Assembly (NCBI GenBank): GCA_036269895.1
Contig: DATBDN010000024.1
Coordinates: forward strand, 1-64,000
DNA from: DATBDN01 sp036269895
GTDB taxonomy: Bacteria > Actinomycetota > Thermoleophilia > Solirubrobacterales > Thermoleophilaceae
Direction: 5' to 3'
Length of the DNA: 64,000 bases
Part shown: positions 49,160-56,719 of the stretch, in pieces
Numbering within the stretch: the first letter of the stretch is position 1
Layout of the letters: the number at the start of each line of letters is the position of its first letter
Made by a program: the position numbers and the translations under genes
The notes under the pieces: generated by a model
Databases searched by the model: none
What the model saw: only the letters and a program-made list of their open reading frames with translations
What the model was told of the DNA's origin: nothing

Positions 49160-50920
49160 ATGGCCCATGATCGAGATCAGAACCGTCGTAACCACGACTC
49201 GTTCACGCTGATCGTTTCGATCGCCATCGCGCTCACCTTCCTTCTGGGATTCGCATATGCCACGACCGCACAAGCGGATGCGCCGGTGATCGCCGCTGCC
49301 GGCGACATCGCCTGCGACCCGGCGAACTCCAGCTTCAACAACAGCTCCTCGAGCTGCCGCGCGATGTACACGTCCAACCTGCTCGTGAACGCCGGCCTTG
49401 CCGCCGTGCTGCCACTCGGCGACAACCAGTACTACTGCGGCGGCTACAACGCCTTCACGGGCTCGTACAGCCAGAGCTGGGGCCGCGTCAAGTCGATCAC
49501 CCACCCGTCGGTCGGCAACCACGAGTACCTCACGAACGGGGGCAGCAGCCCGTCTCAGGCGACCGGCTGTGATTCGACGAACACCAACGCCAACGGCTAC
49601 TTCAAGTACTTCGGCTCCGCGGCGGGCGCCCAAGGCCAGGGCTACTACAGCTACGACGTCGACACCTGGCACCTGATCGCGCTCAACAGCAACTGCAGCA
49701 GTGCCGGCGGCTGCAGCGCTACCTCGGCGCAGGGAAAGTGGCTCCAGGCTGACCTCGCGGCGCATCCGAACCAGTGCGTGCTGGCCTACTGGCATATCCC
49801 GCTGTTCAGCTCGGGCGGCAGGGCCAACAACAACTCGCGCCCGCTCTGGGACCTGCTCTATGCCGCGAAGGCCGATGTCGTGCTGAGCGCGCACGACCAC
49901 ACCTACGAGCGCTTCGCGCCACAGACCCCGGCCGGCGCCCTGGACCAGGCGAAGGGCATCCGCGAGTTCATCGTCGGGACCGGTGGCGCGAACCACACGT
50001 CACTCGCGGCGCGCGCGGCGAACAGCGAGATCTTCAACGACAACACGTTCGGCGTCCTCAAGATGACGCTGTACCCCGACCATTACACATGGCAGTTCGT
50101 CCCCGAGGCCGGAAAGACGTTCACGGACGCCGGGTCGCAGAACTGCCACTCGGGCGCCGCGACGACGCCGGACACGACGAAGCCGTCCGTGCCGGGGAAC
50201 TTGACCGCGACGCCCATCTCCGGGAGCCAGGTGAACCTGTCCTGGAGCGCGAGCACGGACAACGTCGGCGTTGTCGGATACCACGTCTACCGCGGCACCA
50301 CGCAGATCGCGACCACCCCGAACACGACGTACTCCGACACCGGCCTGACGCCTAACACGGCCTATGACTACCACGTGACGGCGTACGACTTCGCGACCAA
50401 CGAATCCGACCCGTCGACGACCATCTCGGTGACAACGCTGGCGCCCAGCTCGGTGCTGACCTTCACCCCGCCGACAGCTGACAGCTACGGCGCCGCCGAC
50501 ACGCCCACGAAGGTGTTCGGCACTGCGACGCAGTTCATCACCGACAACAGCCCCGTCAAGCACCTGTTCTTGAAGTTCAACGTCGCGGGCGTCGGCGCGC
50601 GGCACGTCGTGTCGGCGAAGCTGCGCCTCTACTGCGTCAATCCGTCCGCCAAGGGCGGTGACTTCCACGGCAGCGACCCGATGTGGAACGAGTCGTCCCT
50701 TGCGTGGAACCTGCAGCCCACGATCCAGAGCACGATCGTCTCGTCGCTCGGCGCCGTCAGGAGCGGCCAGTGGTACGAAACCGACGTCACCCGGCTCGTG
50801 CTCGGTGACGGCACGGTGAGCATCGCCGCGACGTCGACGTCGACGGATGGGGCGTACTACTCCACGAAGGAGGGCGCGGCGGGGTTCGCACCCCAGCTCG
50901 TCGTAACCACTTCGGGTTAG
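49160..50920 (+). CDS. Secreted modular metallophosphoesterase with FN3 and DNRLRE-like domains
   Basis: A 586-residue exported protein. Residues 16-38 are a signal peptide or anchor (LIVSIAIALTFLLGFAYA). The calcineurin-like phosphoesterase domain (about 42-330) has AAGDIACDP, LPLGDNQYYCGG, SVGNHEYL, YWHIPLFS and LSAHDHTYERF, the full metal-ligand set. A fibronectin type III domain (about 343-430) and a C-terminal DNRLRE-like, carbohydrate-binding-type beta domain (about 435-585, HLFLKFNVAGVGARHVVSAK) follow. Probable extracellular phosphatase bound to surface polymer. Confidence 0.92.
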   Translation: MAHDRDQNRRNHDSFTLIVSIAIALTFLLGFAYATTAQADAPVIAAAGDIACDPANSSFNNSSSSCRAMYTSNLLVNAGLAAVLPLGDNQYYCGGYNAFTGSYSQSWGRVKSITHPSVGNHEYLTNGGSSPSQATGCDSTNTNANGYFKYFGSAAGAQGQGYYSYDVDTWHLIALNSNCSSAGGCSATSAQGKWLQADLAAHPNQCVLAYWHIPLFSSGGRANNNSRPLWDLLYAAKADVVLSAHDHTYERFAPQTPAGALDQAKGIREFIVGTGGANHTSLAARAANSEIFNDNTFGVLKMTLYPDHYTWQFVPEAGKTFTDAGSQNCHSGAATTPDTTKPSVPGNLTATPISGSQVNLSWSASTDNVGVVGYHVYRGTTQIATTPNTTYSDTGLTPNTAYDYHVTAYDFATNESDPSTTISVTTLAPSSVLTFTPPTADSYGAADTPTKVFGTATQFITDNSPVKHLFLKFNVAGVGARHVVSAKLRLYCVNPSAKGGDFHGSDPMWNESSLAWNLQPTIQSTIVSSLGAVRSGQWYETDVTRLVLGDGTVSIAATSTSTDGAYYSTKEGAAGFAPQLVVTTSG

Positions 50921-50930
50921 CCCGTCCGTA

Positions 50931-50948
50931 CGTGGACAAGTGTCCACG
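50931..50948. promoter_or_regulatory. 18-bp palindrome downstream of the phosphoesterase gene
   Basis: CGTGGACA (50931-50938), AG, TGTCCACG (50941-50948) is a perfect inverted repeat. The short two-base centre and lack of T-run suit a protein-binding site more than a terminator. It lies about 225 bp before the SARP gene. Confidence 0.4.
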
Positions 50949-51098
50949 GTAAGGAGTAGGCGCCGGGTGTCGTATGTCTGACGTGACCCCCGGCCCGGCC
51001 CTCACCCAGGCGGCTCACGCTGCCTGTCGCCCGTCATGGCGGTCAGCCGTGACGCATGTCACCAAGAGGCCAAAACATGGCTACCGCATTTGACATGA

Positions 51099-51134
51099 AA
51101 ATTGGGTCGAACGACCCATTGCCGTTCCCAATTT
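51099..51134. promoter_or_regulatory. Nested inverted repeats before the SARP gene
   Basis: The outer arms AAATTGGG (51099-51106) and CCCAATTT (51127-51134) are perfect. Overlapping them, TGGGTCG (51103-51109) and CGACCCA (51112-51118) form a second 7-bp inverted repeat. The two pairs share bases and cannot form at the same time as hairpins. The SARP ATG is 39 bp downstream. This suits an operator, possibly for the SARP protein itself. The AT-rich arms stand out in this GC-rich DNA. Confidence 0.5.
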
Positions 51135-51172
51135 GGGCGCTTACTTTCGAAGTGACGGTCTGACCTAGACAC

Positions 51173-52429
51173 ATGTACCTCTCCGCAAACCAATCGGCGT
51201 CGAGATCGGAGGGCAGGATGCCCGCCCTCGATGTTCGATGGGCCTCGAACCGGCGGAGGCCGCAGTTGTTGACCGACGTCTTCGAACACTTCCCGTTCGG
51301 AATCATCGTGGTGGACCCGTCGCACGGCGTCATGGCATCGAACCGCGCGGCGCGCGAGCTCGTGACCATCCCGGCTGAGAACGGGCACGGGCCCGCGACG
51401 TGCTGCCAGATCTTCGGATGCGGGAGCGAGGGAAGCCCGCTGAGGGGTGCCTGCCTCACCGAGATCGCGCTTGCCTCGGGCGAGAAGACGCCGGAGGTCT
51501 TCCTCGAGCTGCCGTCGAAGCCGGGGCAACTGGTCGGAGTCACCGCAGCTTCGCTCTACGCGGACGGCTCGCACATCATCTTCCAGGTCCGCGCGGCAAC
51601 CGCCGCGGATCGTTCCGCCTCGACCGAGGGCGATTGGCTCCAGCAGCCGCGGCTCAAAATCCAGACGCTCGGGCGGCTCCGTGTAACTACATGGAATGGG
51701 GCGCTCGACGGCGAGTGGGTCGGGCAGCGCGCCGGCCAGCTCTTCAAGTTCCTCTTGACGGAGCGCCATCACTTCGTGCCGCTCGAGATGATCGCCGAGG
51801 CCGTCTGGCCGAACGCCAACAACCGCACCGGGAACACCGTCAGGCACTGCATGCACATCCTGCGCTCGAAGCTCGAACCGGACCCGACGCGTCGTGGCAG
51901 GTCGCCTTACATCCTGGCCAAGAATGGCGGCTACCGGCTGAACCCAGACTGCGTCTCAGTGGATGCCGACGACTTCGAGAAGATGCTCTCCGACGGCATG
52001 CGGGCCTTCGCGGGCGGCGACTCCACCACCGCCGTGACGCTCTTCGAAGCCGCCGTCGCGATGTACCACGGCGACTACCTGGCTGACGACCCGTACTCGG
52101 AGTGGGCGTACGTCGAGCGCGAGCGCCTGCGCGATCTCGCGACGATCCCGCTGCGCGCCCTCGCGGAGCTGCGCTCGGACGAGCCAGAAGTCGCGCTTGG
52201 ACACATGCAGCGCCTGGCCGAGATGGAGCCGTTCGACAACGAGATCCAGCGCCAGCTGCTGGTGATGCTCGTCAAGCAGGGACGGCGAAGCCGTGCCGTG
52301 CGCCTCTACCAGGCTTTCGAGATCCGCCTGCAGCGGGCGTTCAACGAGAAGCCGACCTTCAGCCTCTCGGACATCGTCAGCCCCCGGACACACGGGCCGC
52401 TGATGGGTGGCCTCGGGCCCGGCGCCTAG
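51173..52429 (+). CDS. PAS-SARP transcriptional regulator (OmpR-type wHTH plus BTAD)
   Basis: A 418-residue regulator. Residues 30-140 look like a PAS domain (VFEHFPFGIIVVDPSHGVMA) with four cysteines, C77, C78, C83 and C94. A winged helix (about 150-245, IQTLGRLRVTTW to YILAKNGGYRLNP) and a bacterial transcriptional activation domain (about 250-395, TLFEAAVAMYHGDYLADDPY) follow, the SARP layout. SARPs activate secondary-metabolite and cell-envelope genes. The Cys-bearing PAS suggests sensing of redox or metal. It precedes the glycosylation locus. Confidence 0.87.
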   Translation: MYLSANQSASRSEGRMPALDVRWASNRRRPQLLTDVFEHFPFGIIVVDPSHGVMASNRAARELVTIPAENGHGPATCCQIFGCGSEGSPLRGACLTEIALASGEKTPEVFLELPSKPGQLVGVTAASLYADGSHIIFQVRAATAADRSASTEGDWLQQPRLKIQTLGRLRVTTWNGALDGEWVGQRAGQLFKFLLTERHHFVPLEMIAEAVWPNANNRTGNTVRHCMHILRSKLEPDPTRRGRSPYILAKNGGYRLNPDCVSVDADDFEKMLSDGMRAFAGGDSTTAVTLFEAAVAMYHGDYLADDPYSEWAYVERERLRDLATIPLRALAELRSDEPEVALGHMQRLAEMEPFDNEIQRQLLVMLVKQGRRSRAVRLYQAFEIRLQRAFNEKPTFSLSDIVSPRTHGPLMGGLGPGA

Positions 52430-52497
52430 TCCGAACTCGATACTCCGACACCTGGCGACACGGCAGGACCGCACGGGCGCAGTCGTCTTTCTTGTTG

Positions 52498-53499
52498 ATG
52501 GTGAGCGCGACGGCCGTAGTGCTGTTGGGAAGTCCCACTCCACCCCTGCGCTGGCCGCTGCGGAAGACGCCGCCGGCGCTCGCACCGATCGCCAACCGAG
52601 CGGTGCTGGCGCACCAGGTCGAAGCGCTGCAACGGCTCGGGTTCGAACGCGTCGCCGTCGCTGGCGACGAGGCGCAGGCCGAGCGCGTCCAAGGAGTGCT
52701 CGCCTCGGCAAACGTGGACCCGGAGAGCATCCTCTACCTGTCGCTTGGCGCGATCAGCGGGCGCATCCCGCTTGCGCCGGCAGCCAGCCTGCTGTCTGCC
52801 GATGCGCCGCTCGTGCTGCTGGAGTCCGCAGTTGTGCCTGGCCCCGATCTGGCGGAAGTCGTCGAGCAGGTACGTGGCGACCCGGCCCGGTCGGCTGTGG
52901 TCACGCTGCACACCGACGACGACATCGGCCCGAAGGTGCGCATGCTCGCAGCCGTCATCGGCCGGCCGGCACTCGTCGCGCTCGCTGAAGCCGACCCGTC
53001 GGCGGTGCTTTCGAGCGGCGGCATACGCGAAACGCTCCGGAGCGAGGGGCTGCGCCTGTTCGAATGGGCGCCGAGCCGCTCGTGGCTGAACATCGAGCGC
53101 GCCGAGAACCTGCTCGAGGCGAATCGGGCGCTGCTCGACGTGATCGCCTCCGGCGACCCGCGCGCGTTCGTGAAGCGAAACGACGTCCGGGGGCCGGTGA
53201 TTCTGGACGACACGGCGACGCTCGACTACTCGACCGTCCGCGGCCCGGCCATCATCGGCGCCGGCGCATTCATCGCCGACAGCTACGTCGGCCCGTACAC
53301 GTCTATAGGGGAAGGGGTTGTGATCGAGGCGTCCGAAGTCGAGTCGTCGATCGTCGGCGCGAACGCGATCATCCGCGACCTCAGCGTGCGGTTGGAGGAC
53401 AGCGTGATCGGCTCTGGCGCGGTCGTGACAAACGACCCGCACGTGCCGCACGCGCTCCGCGCGACGGTGGGCGAGGATGCCCGAATATCCCTCTCCTGA
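52498..53499 (+). CDS. Degenerate sugar nucleotidyltransferase with left-handed beta-helix tail
   Basis: A 333-residue protein. The N-terminal Rossmann-like domain follows the RmlA/GlmU pattern at several points (PIANRAVLAHQVEALQRLGF matches the PVANKPVLxxxLE block), but the nucleotide-binding GxGTRLxPxT is replaced by LLGSPTPPLRWPL, so catalysis is doubtful. From about residue 235 hexapeptide repeats form a left-handed beta-helix (VILDDTATLDYSTVRGPAII, FIADSYVGPYTSIGEGVVIE). It may be a regulator or scaffold of GDP-mannose or dTDP-sugar synthesis. ATG 52498; GTG 52501 is possible. Confidence 0.75.
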   Translation: MVSATAVVLLGSPTPPLRWPLRKTPPALAPIANRAVLAHQVEALQRLGFERVAVAGDEAQAERVQGVLASANVDPESILYLSLGAISGRIPLAPAASLLSADAPLVLLESAVVPGPDLAEVVEQVRGDPARSAVVTLHTDDDIGPKVRMLAAVIGRPALVALAEADPSAVLSSGGIRETLRSEGLRLFEWAPSRSWLNIERAENLLEANRALLDVIASGDPRAFVKRNDVRGPVILDDTATLDYSTVRGPAIIGAGAFIADSYVGPYTSIGEGVVIEASEVESSIVGANAIIRDLSVRLEDSVIGSGAVVTNDPHVPHALRATVGEDARISLS

Positions 53500-53857
53500 G
53501 CAGGCAGATTTACGGTGCCGTTCACGTCGATCTTCCGTGCGAGAGATACAAACAACTGAGCTGCGGTTCCTGATCGAGCAGTTTATCGACGCGCAGGTCG
53601 ACGGCGCCCGTCTCGCGAAGCGCGTGATGCTGCTGCAGGACCTTGCCGACGGGGCGCAGACGCTTGCGTGCGCGGCCTACGACGAAGCACTCGAGGACGC
53701 GGGTAACGGCGATGCCGTCGATCGCGCGGTCATGACCGCGACCGCCGCAAGCCGCGCCAACGAGGACGAGCTGGACGCCACGATCGCGTGGAAGGAGCAC
53801 CTCCAGAACACGAGCCAGCTCGTCGATGCGGCGCGCCGCGTGCTGGAGGCGATGTGA
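53477..53857 (+). CDS. Hypothetical helical protein
   Basis: A 126-residue protein from ATG 53477, overlapping the preceding gene by 23 bp; GTG 53537 (106 residues) is also possible. It is all helical after residue 20 (LRFLIEQFIDAQVDGARLAK, RVMLLQDLADGAQTLACAAY) and resembles no family I know. Its stop overlaps a GTG of the isomerase gene and a good GGAGG lies there, so it is probably translated together with it. Confidence 0.5.
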   Translation: MPEYPSPEQADLRCRSRRSSVREIQTTELRFLIEQFIDAQVDGARLAKRVMLLQDLADGAQTLACAAYDEALEDAGNGDAVDRAVMTATAASRANEDELDATIAWKEHLQNTSQLVDAARRVLEAM

Positions 53858-53943
53858 AGCCGGCGGTCCCGCGGGTTCTCCGGGGAGTAAACGGCGGAGG
53901 CGGGTCAGATCCCAGTACGACCGGTCGTACTTCGACCGACACC

Positions 53944-55041
53944 ATGGCACCTGTCAAGACAGACAACCATTGGGGGGCGCTCAAGAGCCAACGCCTCTCC
54001 GAGGGAGTCCTCTCAGCCGCATCGATCAGCCAGATAGATCGGAGCGGAATGGTGGAGCTGGTCCTGGCCCAGGGCGGCCACTTGACCGACGCGCTGCGTC
54101 GTGTCGACATCGCCGACCTTGCGCATCAGGAGCTTCGGGGAGGACTCGTCGTCTGCGGGATGGGGGGGTCAGCCATTGGTGCGGACCTCGCCGGCGCCGT
54201 GCTCCTACGACGAGCACGGCGCCCGGTCCGGACCGTTCGTGAGTACTCCCTCGACTCATGGGTCGGCGACGACACGCTCGTCGTGTGCGCGAGCTACTCG
54301 GGCAACACCGAGGAGACGCTCGCTTGTTACGCGCAGGCGCGCGAGCGCAACATTCCTCGCGTGGCGATCACGACCGGCGGCAAGCTCGGAGAGCTTGCGC
54401 GAGCCGATGGCGTCCCGATCATCTCGCTGCCAACCGGCATGCAGCCACGAGCGTCTGTTGTCTACATGCTTGTCAGTGTTCTCGCGTGCGCCGAAGCCTG
54501 TGGCGCTGCGCCGGACATCCGCTCCGAGATCGCGTTGGCGGCGGCCCCGCATGGGCGCCTCGCGCAAGAGCTTGGCCCGGAAGCTTCCGACACGTCCTTT
54601 GCGAAGGCGCTGGCGATGAGGCTGCATGGAACGGTGCCGGTCATCTACGGCGCCGGTGCCACCACGCCGATTGCCACGCGCTGGAAGGCGCAGTTGAACG
54701 AGAACCCCGGGGTGCACGCGTTTGCGTCGACCCTGCCCGAGGCAGATCACAACGAGCTCTGCGCGTGGGAAGGAAAGCCGCTTGCCCCGTTCTCTGCGGT
54801 CTTCCTCGGCGATCGCCTGCTCGACGCCCGGCTCCGCCGGCGGATGCAGCTCACCGCCCTGGCGGCGCGCGCGACCGCGGACGGCATCGAGTTCGTCGAA
54901 AGCCTTGGCGCTACACCGTTGGAACGTGTCTTGTCACTCGTGCTGATCGGCGACCTGGTCTCCGTATACCTGGCCGTCCTCGAGGACGTCGACCCAACGC
55001 CGGTCGAGGCGATCGAACGGTTCAAGGCCGCGCTCGCCTGA
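53944..55041 (+). CDS. Bifunctional phosphoglucose/phosphomannose isomerase
   Basis: A 365-residue SIS-domain enzyme of the bifunctional PGI/PMI family: glucose-6-P and mannose-6-P to fructose-6-P. Marks are GGLVVCGMGGSAIGADLAGA, VVCASYSGNTEETLACYAQA, and late EADHNELCAW with the active-site Glu and His. SIS domain 1 is about 85-190, SIS 2 about 215-340. ATG 53944 lacks a Shine-Dalgarno. GTG 53854 has GGAGG and overlaps the previous stop (GTGA), adding 30 low-complexity residues, and may be the true start. It supplies mannose-6-P for the locus downstream. Confidence 0.9.
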   Translation: MAPVKTDNHWGALKSQRLSEGVLSAASISQIDRSGMVELVLAQGGHLTDALRRVDIADLAHQELRGGLVVCGMGGSAIGADLAGAVLLRRARRPVRTVREYSLDSWVGDDTLVVCASYSGNTEETLACYAQARERNIPRVAITTGGKLGELARADGVPIISLPTGMQPRASVVYMLVSVLACAEACGAAPDIRSEIALAAAPHGRLAQELGPEASDTSFAKALAMRLHGTVPVIYGAGATTPIATRWKAQLNENPGVHAFASTLPEADHNELCAWEGKPLAPFSAVFLGDRLLDARLRRRMQLTALAARATADGIEFVESLGATPLERVLSLVLIGDLVSVYLAVLEDVDPTPVEAIERFKAALA

Positions 55042-55070
55042 GCCCTGCACGGCGGTTATCTACCTACTCG

Positions 55071-55087
55071 GACGCCGTCCGGGCGTC
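55071..55087 (+). terminator. Hairpin after the isomerase gene
   Basis: GACGCC (55071-55076) and GGCGTC (55082-55087) pair around GTCCG. The right arm can instead pair with GACGCC at 55093-55098. No T-run. It likely separates the isomerase transcript from the ECF sigma leader. Confidence 0.4.
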
Positions 55088-55180
55088 TTACGGACGCCGC
55101 ATGCGGGCGATGTCCAGCCCGCCTGGTCCGAAATCCCGCCCGAGTAACAAGCTAGTAACACAAAGGGCATCGTCGGCGTA

Positions 55181-55222
55181 ATGCCAAGCGCCGAGTATCG
55201 CCCCCTCTGGCCCTTTCGGTGA
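55181..55222 (+). CDS. Possible 13-codon leader peptide of the ECF sigma gene
   Basis: ATG at 55181 opens MPSAEYRPLWPFR with TGA at 55220-55222. An AAAGGG lies about 12-16 bases upstream, a weak ribosome site. The frame crosses segment A of the RNA switch described in the next entry, so ribosomes on it would prevent pairing of A with B. Its reality is not proven by sequence alone. Confidence 0.25.
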   Translation: MPSAEYRPLWPFR

Positions 55223-55287
55223 GCTGGAGGGGGTAGATAAGTAGTCCGTCCCCTCCGGTTCACCGGCAAAACCCATGGAGGGGAACA
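55201..55287 (+). promoter_or_regulatory. Candidate RNA switch sequestering the ECF sigma ribosome binding site
   Basis: Four segments alternate. A is CCCCCTC (55201-55207), B GGAGGGGG (55226-55233), C TCCCCTCC (55249-55256), D GGAGGGGA (55277-55284). D is the Shine-Dalgarno for ATG 55288, four bases away. A pairs with B, or B with C, or C with D; A-B and C-D can coexist, B-C excludes both. C-D would hide the ribosome site; B-C would free it. This is the classical layout of an attenuator acting on translation. No known riboswitch class was recognised. Confidence 0.55.
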
Positions 55288-55962
55288 ATGGCGGTTAATC
55301 AGACGCGTCCTAGGAGCCGGCAGTCGGCGTCGGACGCAACCGGCATACCACCGCTGTTCGAGCACACTCGCTCGATCGTCGAAGACGACGAAGAGCGACG
55401 TCGCACCGCAGCTGCGGTGCAGAAGGTGCTCGACGGTGACCCGGAAGGTTTCACCTACCTGTACTCGCGCTACTCGGGTCCGGTCTACTCGTACGTCTGC
55501 AGCATCGTCCGGGACCGGGACGACGCGGCCGACGTCACGCAGCAGGTCTTCCTGAAGCTCATGACGGCGTTCCCGCAGTACGACGTCAAGCGGGCTCGCT
55601 TCGCGGCGTGGATCCTGCGAGTGGCGCGCAATGCAGCAATCGACTGGCTGCGCGAATCCCGCGCCGTCGTCGACTCGTCGGAGGGGATCGAGATCGCGCA
55701 GGAGGACGCGCCGACAAGGAGTGACCGCGAGGTGCTTCGCCACGCGCTGGCCGATCTCACCGACAACCAGCGCAAGGTGCTGTTCCTGTGCGAGCACGTC
55801 GGCCTGCCGGCGGGCGAGGTGGGAGAGCGCCTCGGCAAGCGCGAGGCCGCGATCCACACGATGCATCACCGCGCGCGCATCGCAGCGCGTCGCAAGCTGC
55901 TCGAAATGGACGTGAAGCCGTCCACCGGACGTCCGGCGCGCCTCGTGCCGGAAGCCGCGTAA
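55288..55962 (+). CDS. ECF RNA polymerase sigma factor
   Basis: A 224-residue ECF sigma factor. Sigma region 2 is FTYLYSRYSGPVYSYVCSIV with DDAADVTQQVFLKLMTAF; region 4 is ALADLTDNQRKVLFLCEHVG and LGKREAAIHTMHHRARIAAR. The acidic N-terminal 40 residues are extra. There is no anti-sigma gene next to it, so control may be through its leader RNA or the LuxR-type protein that follows 32 bases after its stop. A strong GGAGGGG precedes ATG 55288. Confidence 0.93.
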   Translation: MAVNQTRPRSRQSASDATGIPPLFEHTRSIVEDDEERRRTAAAVQKVLDGDPEGFTYLYSRYSGPVYSYVCSIVRDRDDAADVTQQVFLKLMTAFPQYDVKRARFAAWILRVARNAAIDWLRESRAVVDSSEGIEIAQEDAPTRSDREVLRHALADLTDNQRKVLFLCEHVGLPAGEVGERLGKREAAIHTMHHRARIAARRKLLEMDVKPSTGRPARLVPEAA

Positions 55963-55993
55963 GACACGCGTCGCACACGCCGTAGTTGTCAAC

Positions 55994-56719
55994 GTGGCTA
56001 CCGAACGTGCAACGGACTTCTGGGCAACGACTGGATCGTCACCGGCGGTGACGCTCGCTGTCCTTGCCGAGAGTGAAGTCACCGTGCGCGGCGTCACCGA
56101 CGTCCTCGTTCGTGACGGGTTGCTCGTCACGCTCGCGTTCGCCGGCTACACGGACATGGGGCTCGCGATGGTTTCGCCCCAGCCGGACGTCGTCGTCGTC
56201 GACGCGTCTCCGGGCGCGTTCGACGCCGAGGGCGCGATTCGCCGCACACGGAATGCACTGCGAGGCGCCGGGATCGTCGTGATCTGTCCTCAAAGTGCGC
56301 AGCGCTCGGTACCCCGCTACCTCCAGGCCGGGGCAGACGGAGTCGTCTTCAGCGACGAGCTCTCAAACGCCCTCGCCTCGGTGGTCAGGTGCACGTACGC
56401 GGGGCAGATCTCTGTCCCGCGCACGGTGCGCCAGCTGGTGTCGCCGCCTGCTCTCAGCTACCGCGAGAAGGAAGTCCTCGAGCTTGCAAGCCGTGGGCTC
56501 ACCAACAGCCAGATTGCAAGTCGGCTGTTCCTTGCCGAGAGCACGGTGAAGACGCACCTCTCGTCCGCCTTCAGGCGGCTTGGGGTGAGCTCGCGACGGG
56601 AGGCGGCCGCGCTCATGCGCTTTGCCGATAACGAAACGCGACGGCAGCTGCTGCCGGTCTCGCCTCAGCCGATAAACGGCGCGGCGGCACTGGCGAGCGG
56701 GGCCGAGCTAGGAGTCTAG
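55994..56719 (+). CDS. LuxR/NarL-type response regulator with atypical receiver
   Basis: A 241-residue protein. The receiver-like domain (about 18-135) keeps the phosphoacceptor Asp in VVVVDASPGAF, but the acidic pair (LAESE) is shifted and the conserved Lys position reads GVVFSDE, so phosphorylation is uncertain. The LuxR helix-turn-helix is LSYREKEVLELASRGLTNSQ, IASRLFLAESTVKTHLSSAF. No histidine kinase is nearby. GTG 55994. The stop is followed directly by the ATG of the fusion glycosyltransferase (56720), so the two are co-transcribed. Confidence 0.88.
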   Translation: MATERATDFWATTGSSPAVTLAVLAESEVTVRGVTDVLVRDGLLVTLAFAGYTDMGLAMVSPQPDVVVVDASPGAFDAEGAIRRTRNALRGAGIVVICPQSAQRSVPRYLQAGADGVVFSDELSNALASVVRCTYAGQISVPRTVRQLVSPPALSYREKEVLELASRGLTNSQIASRLFLAESTVKTHLSSAFRRLGVSSRREAAALMRFADNETRRQLLPVSPQPINGAAALASGAELGV

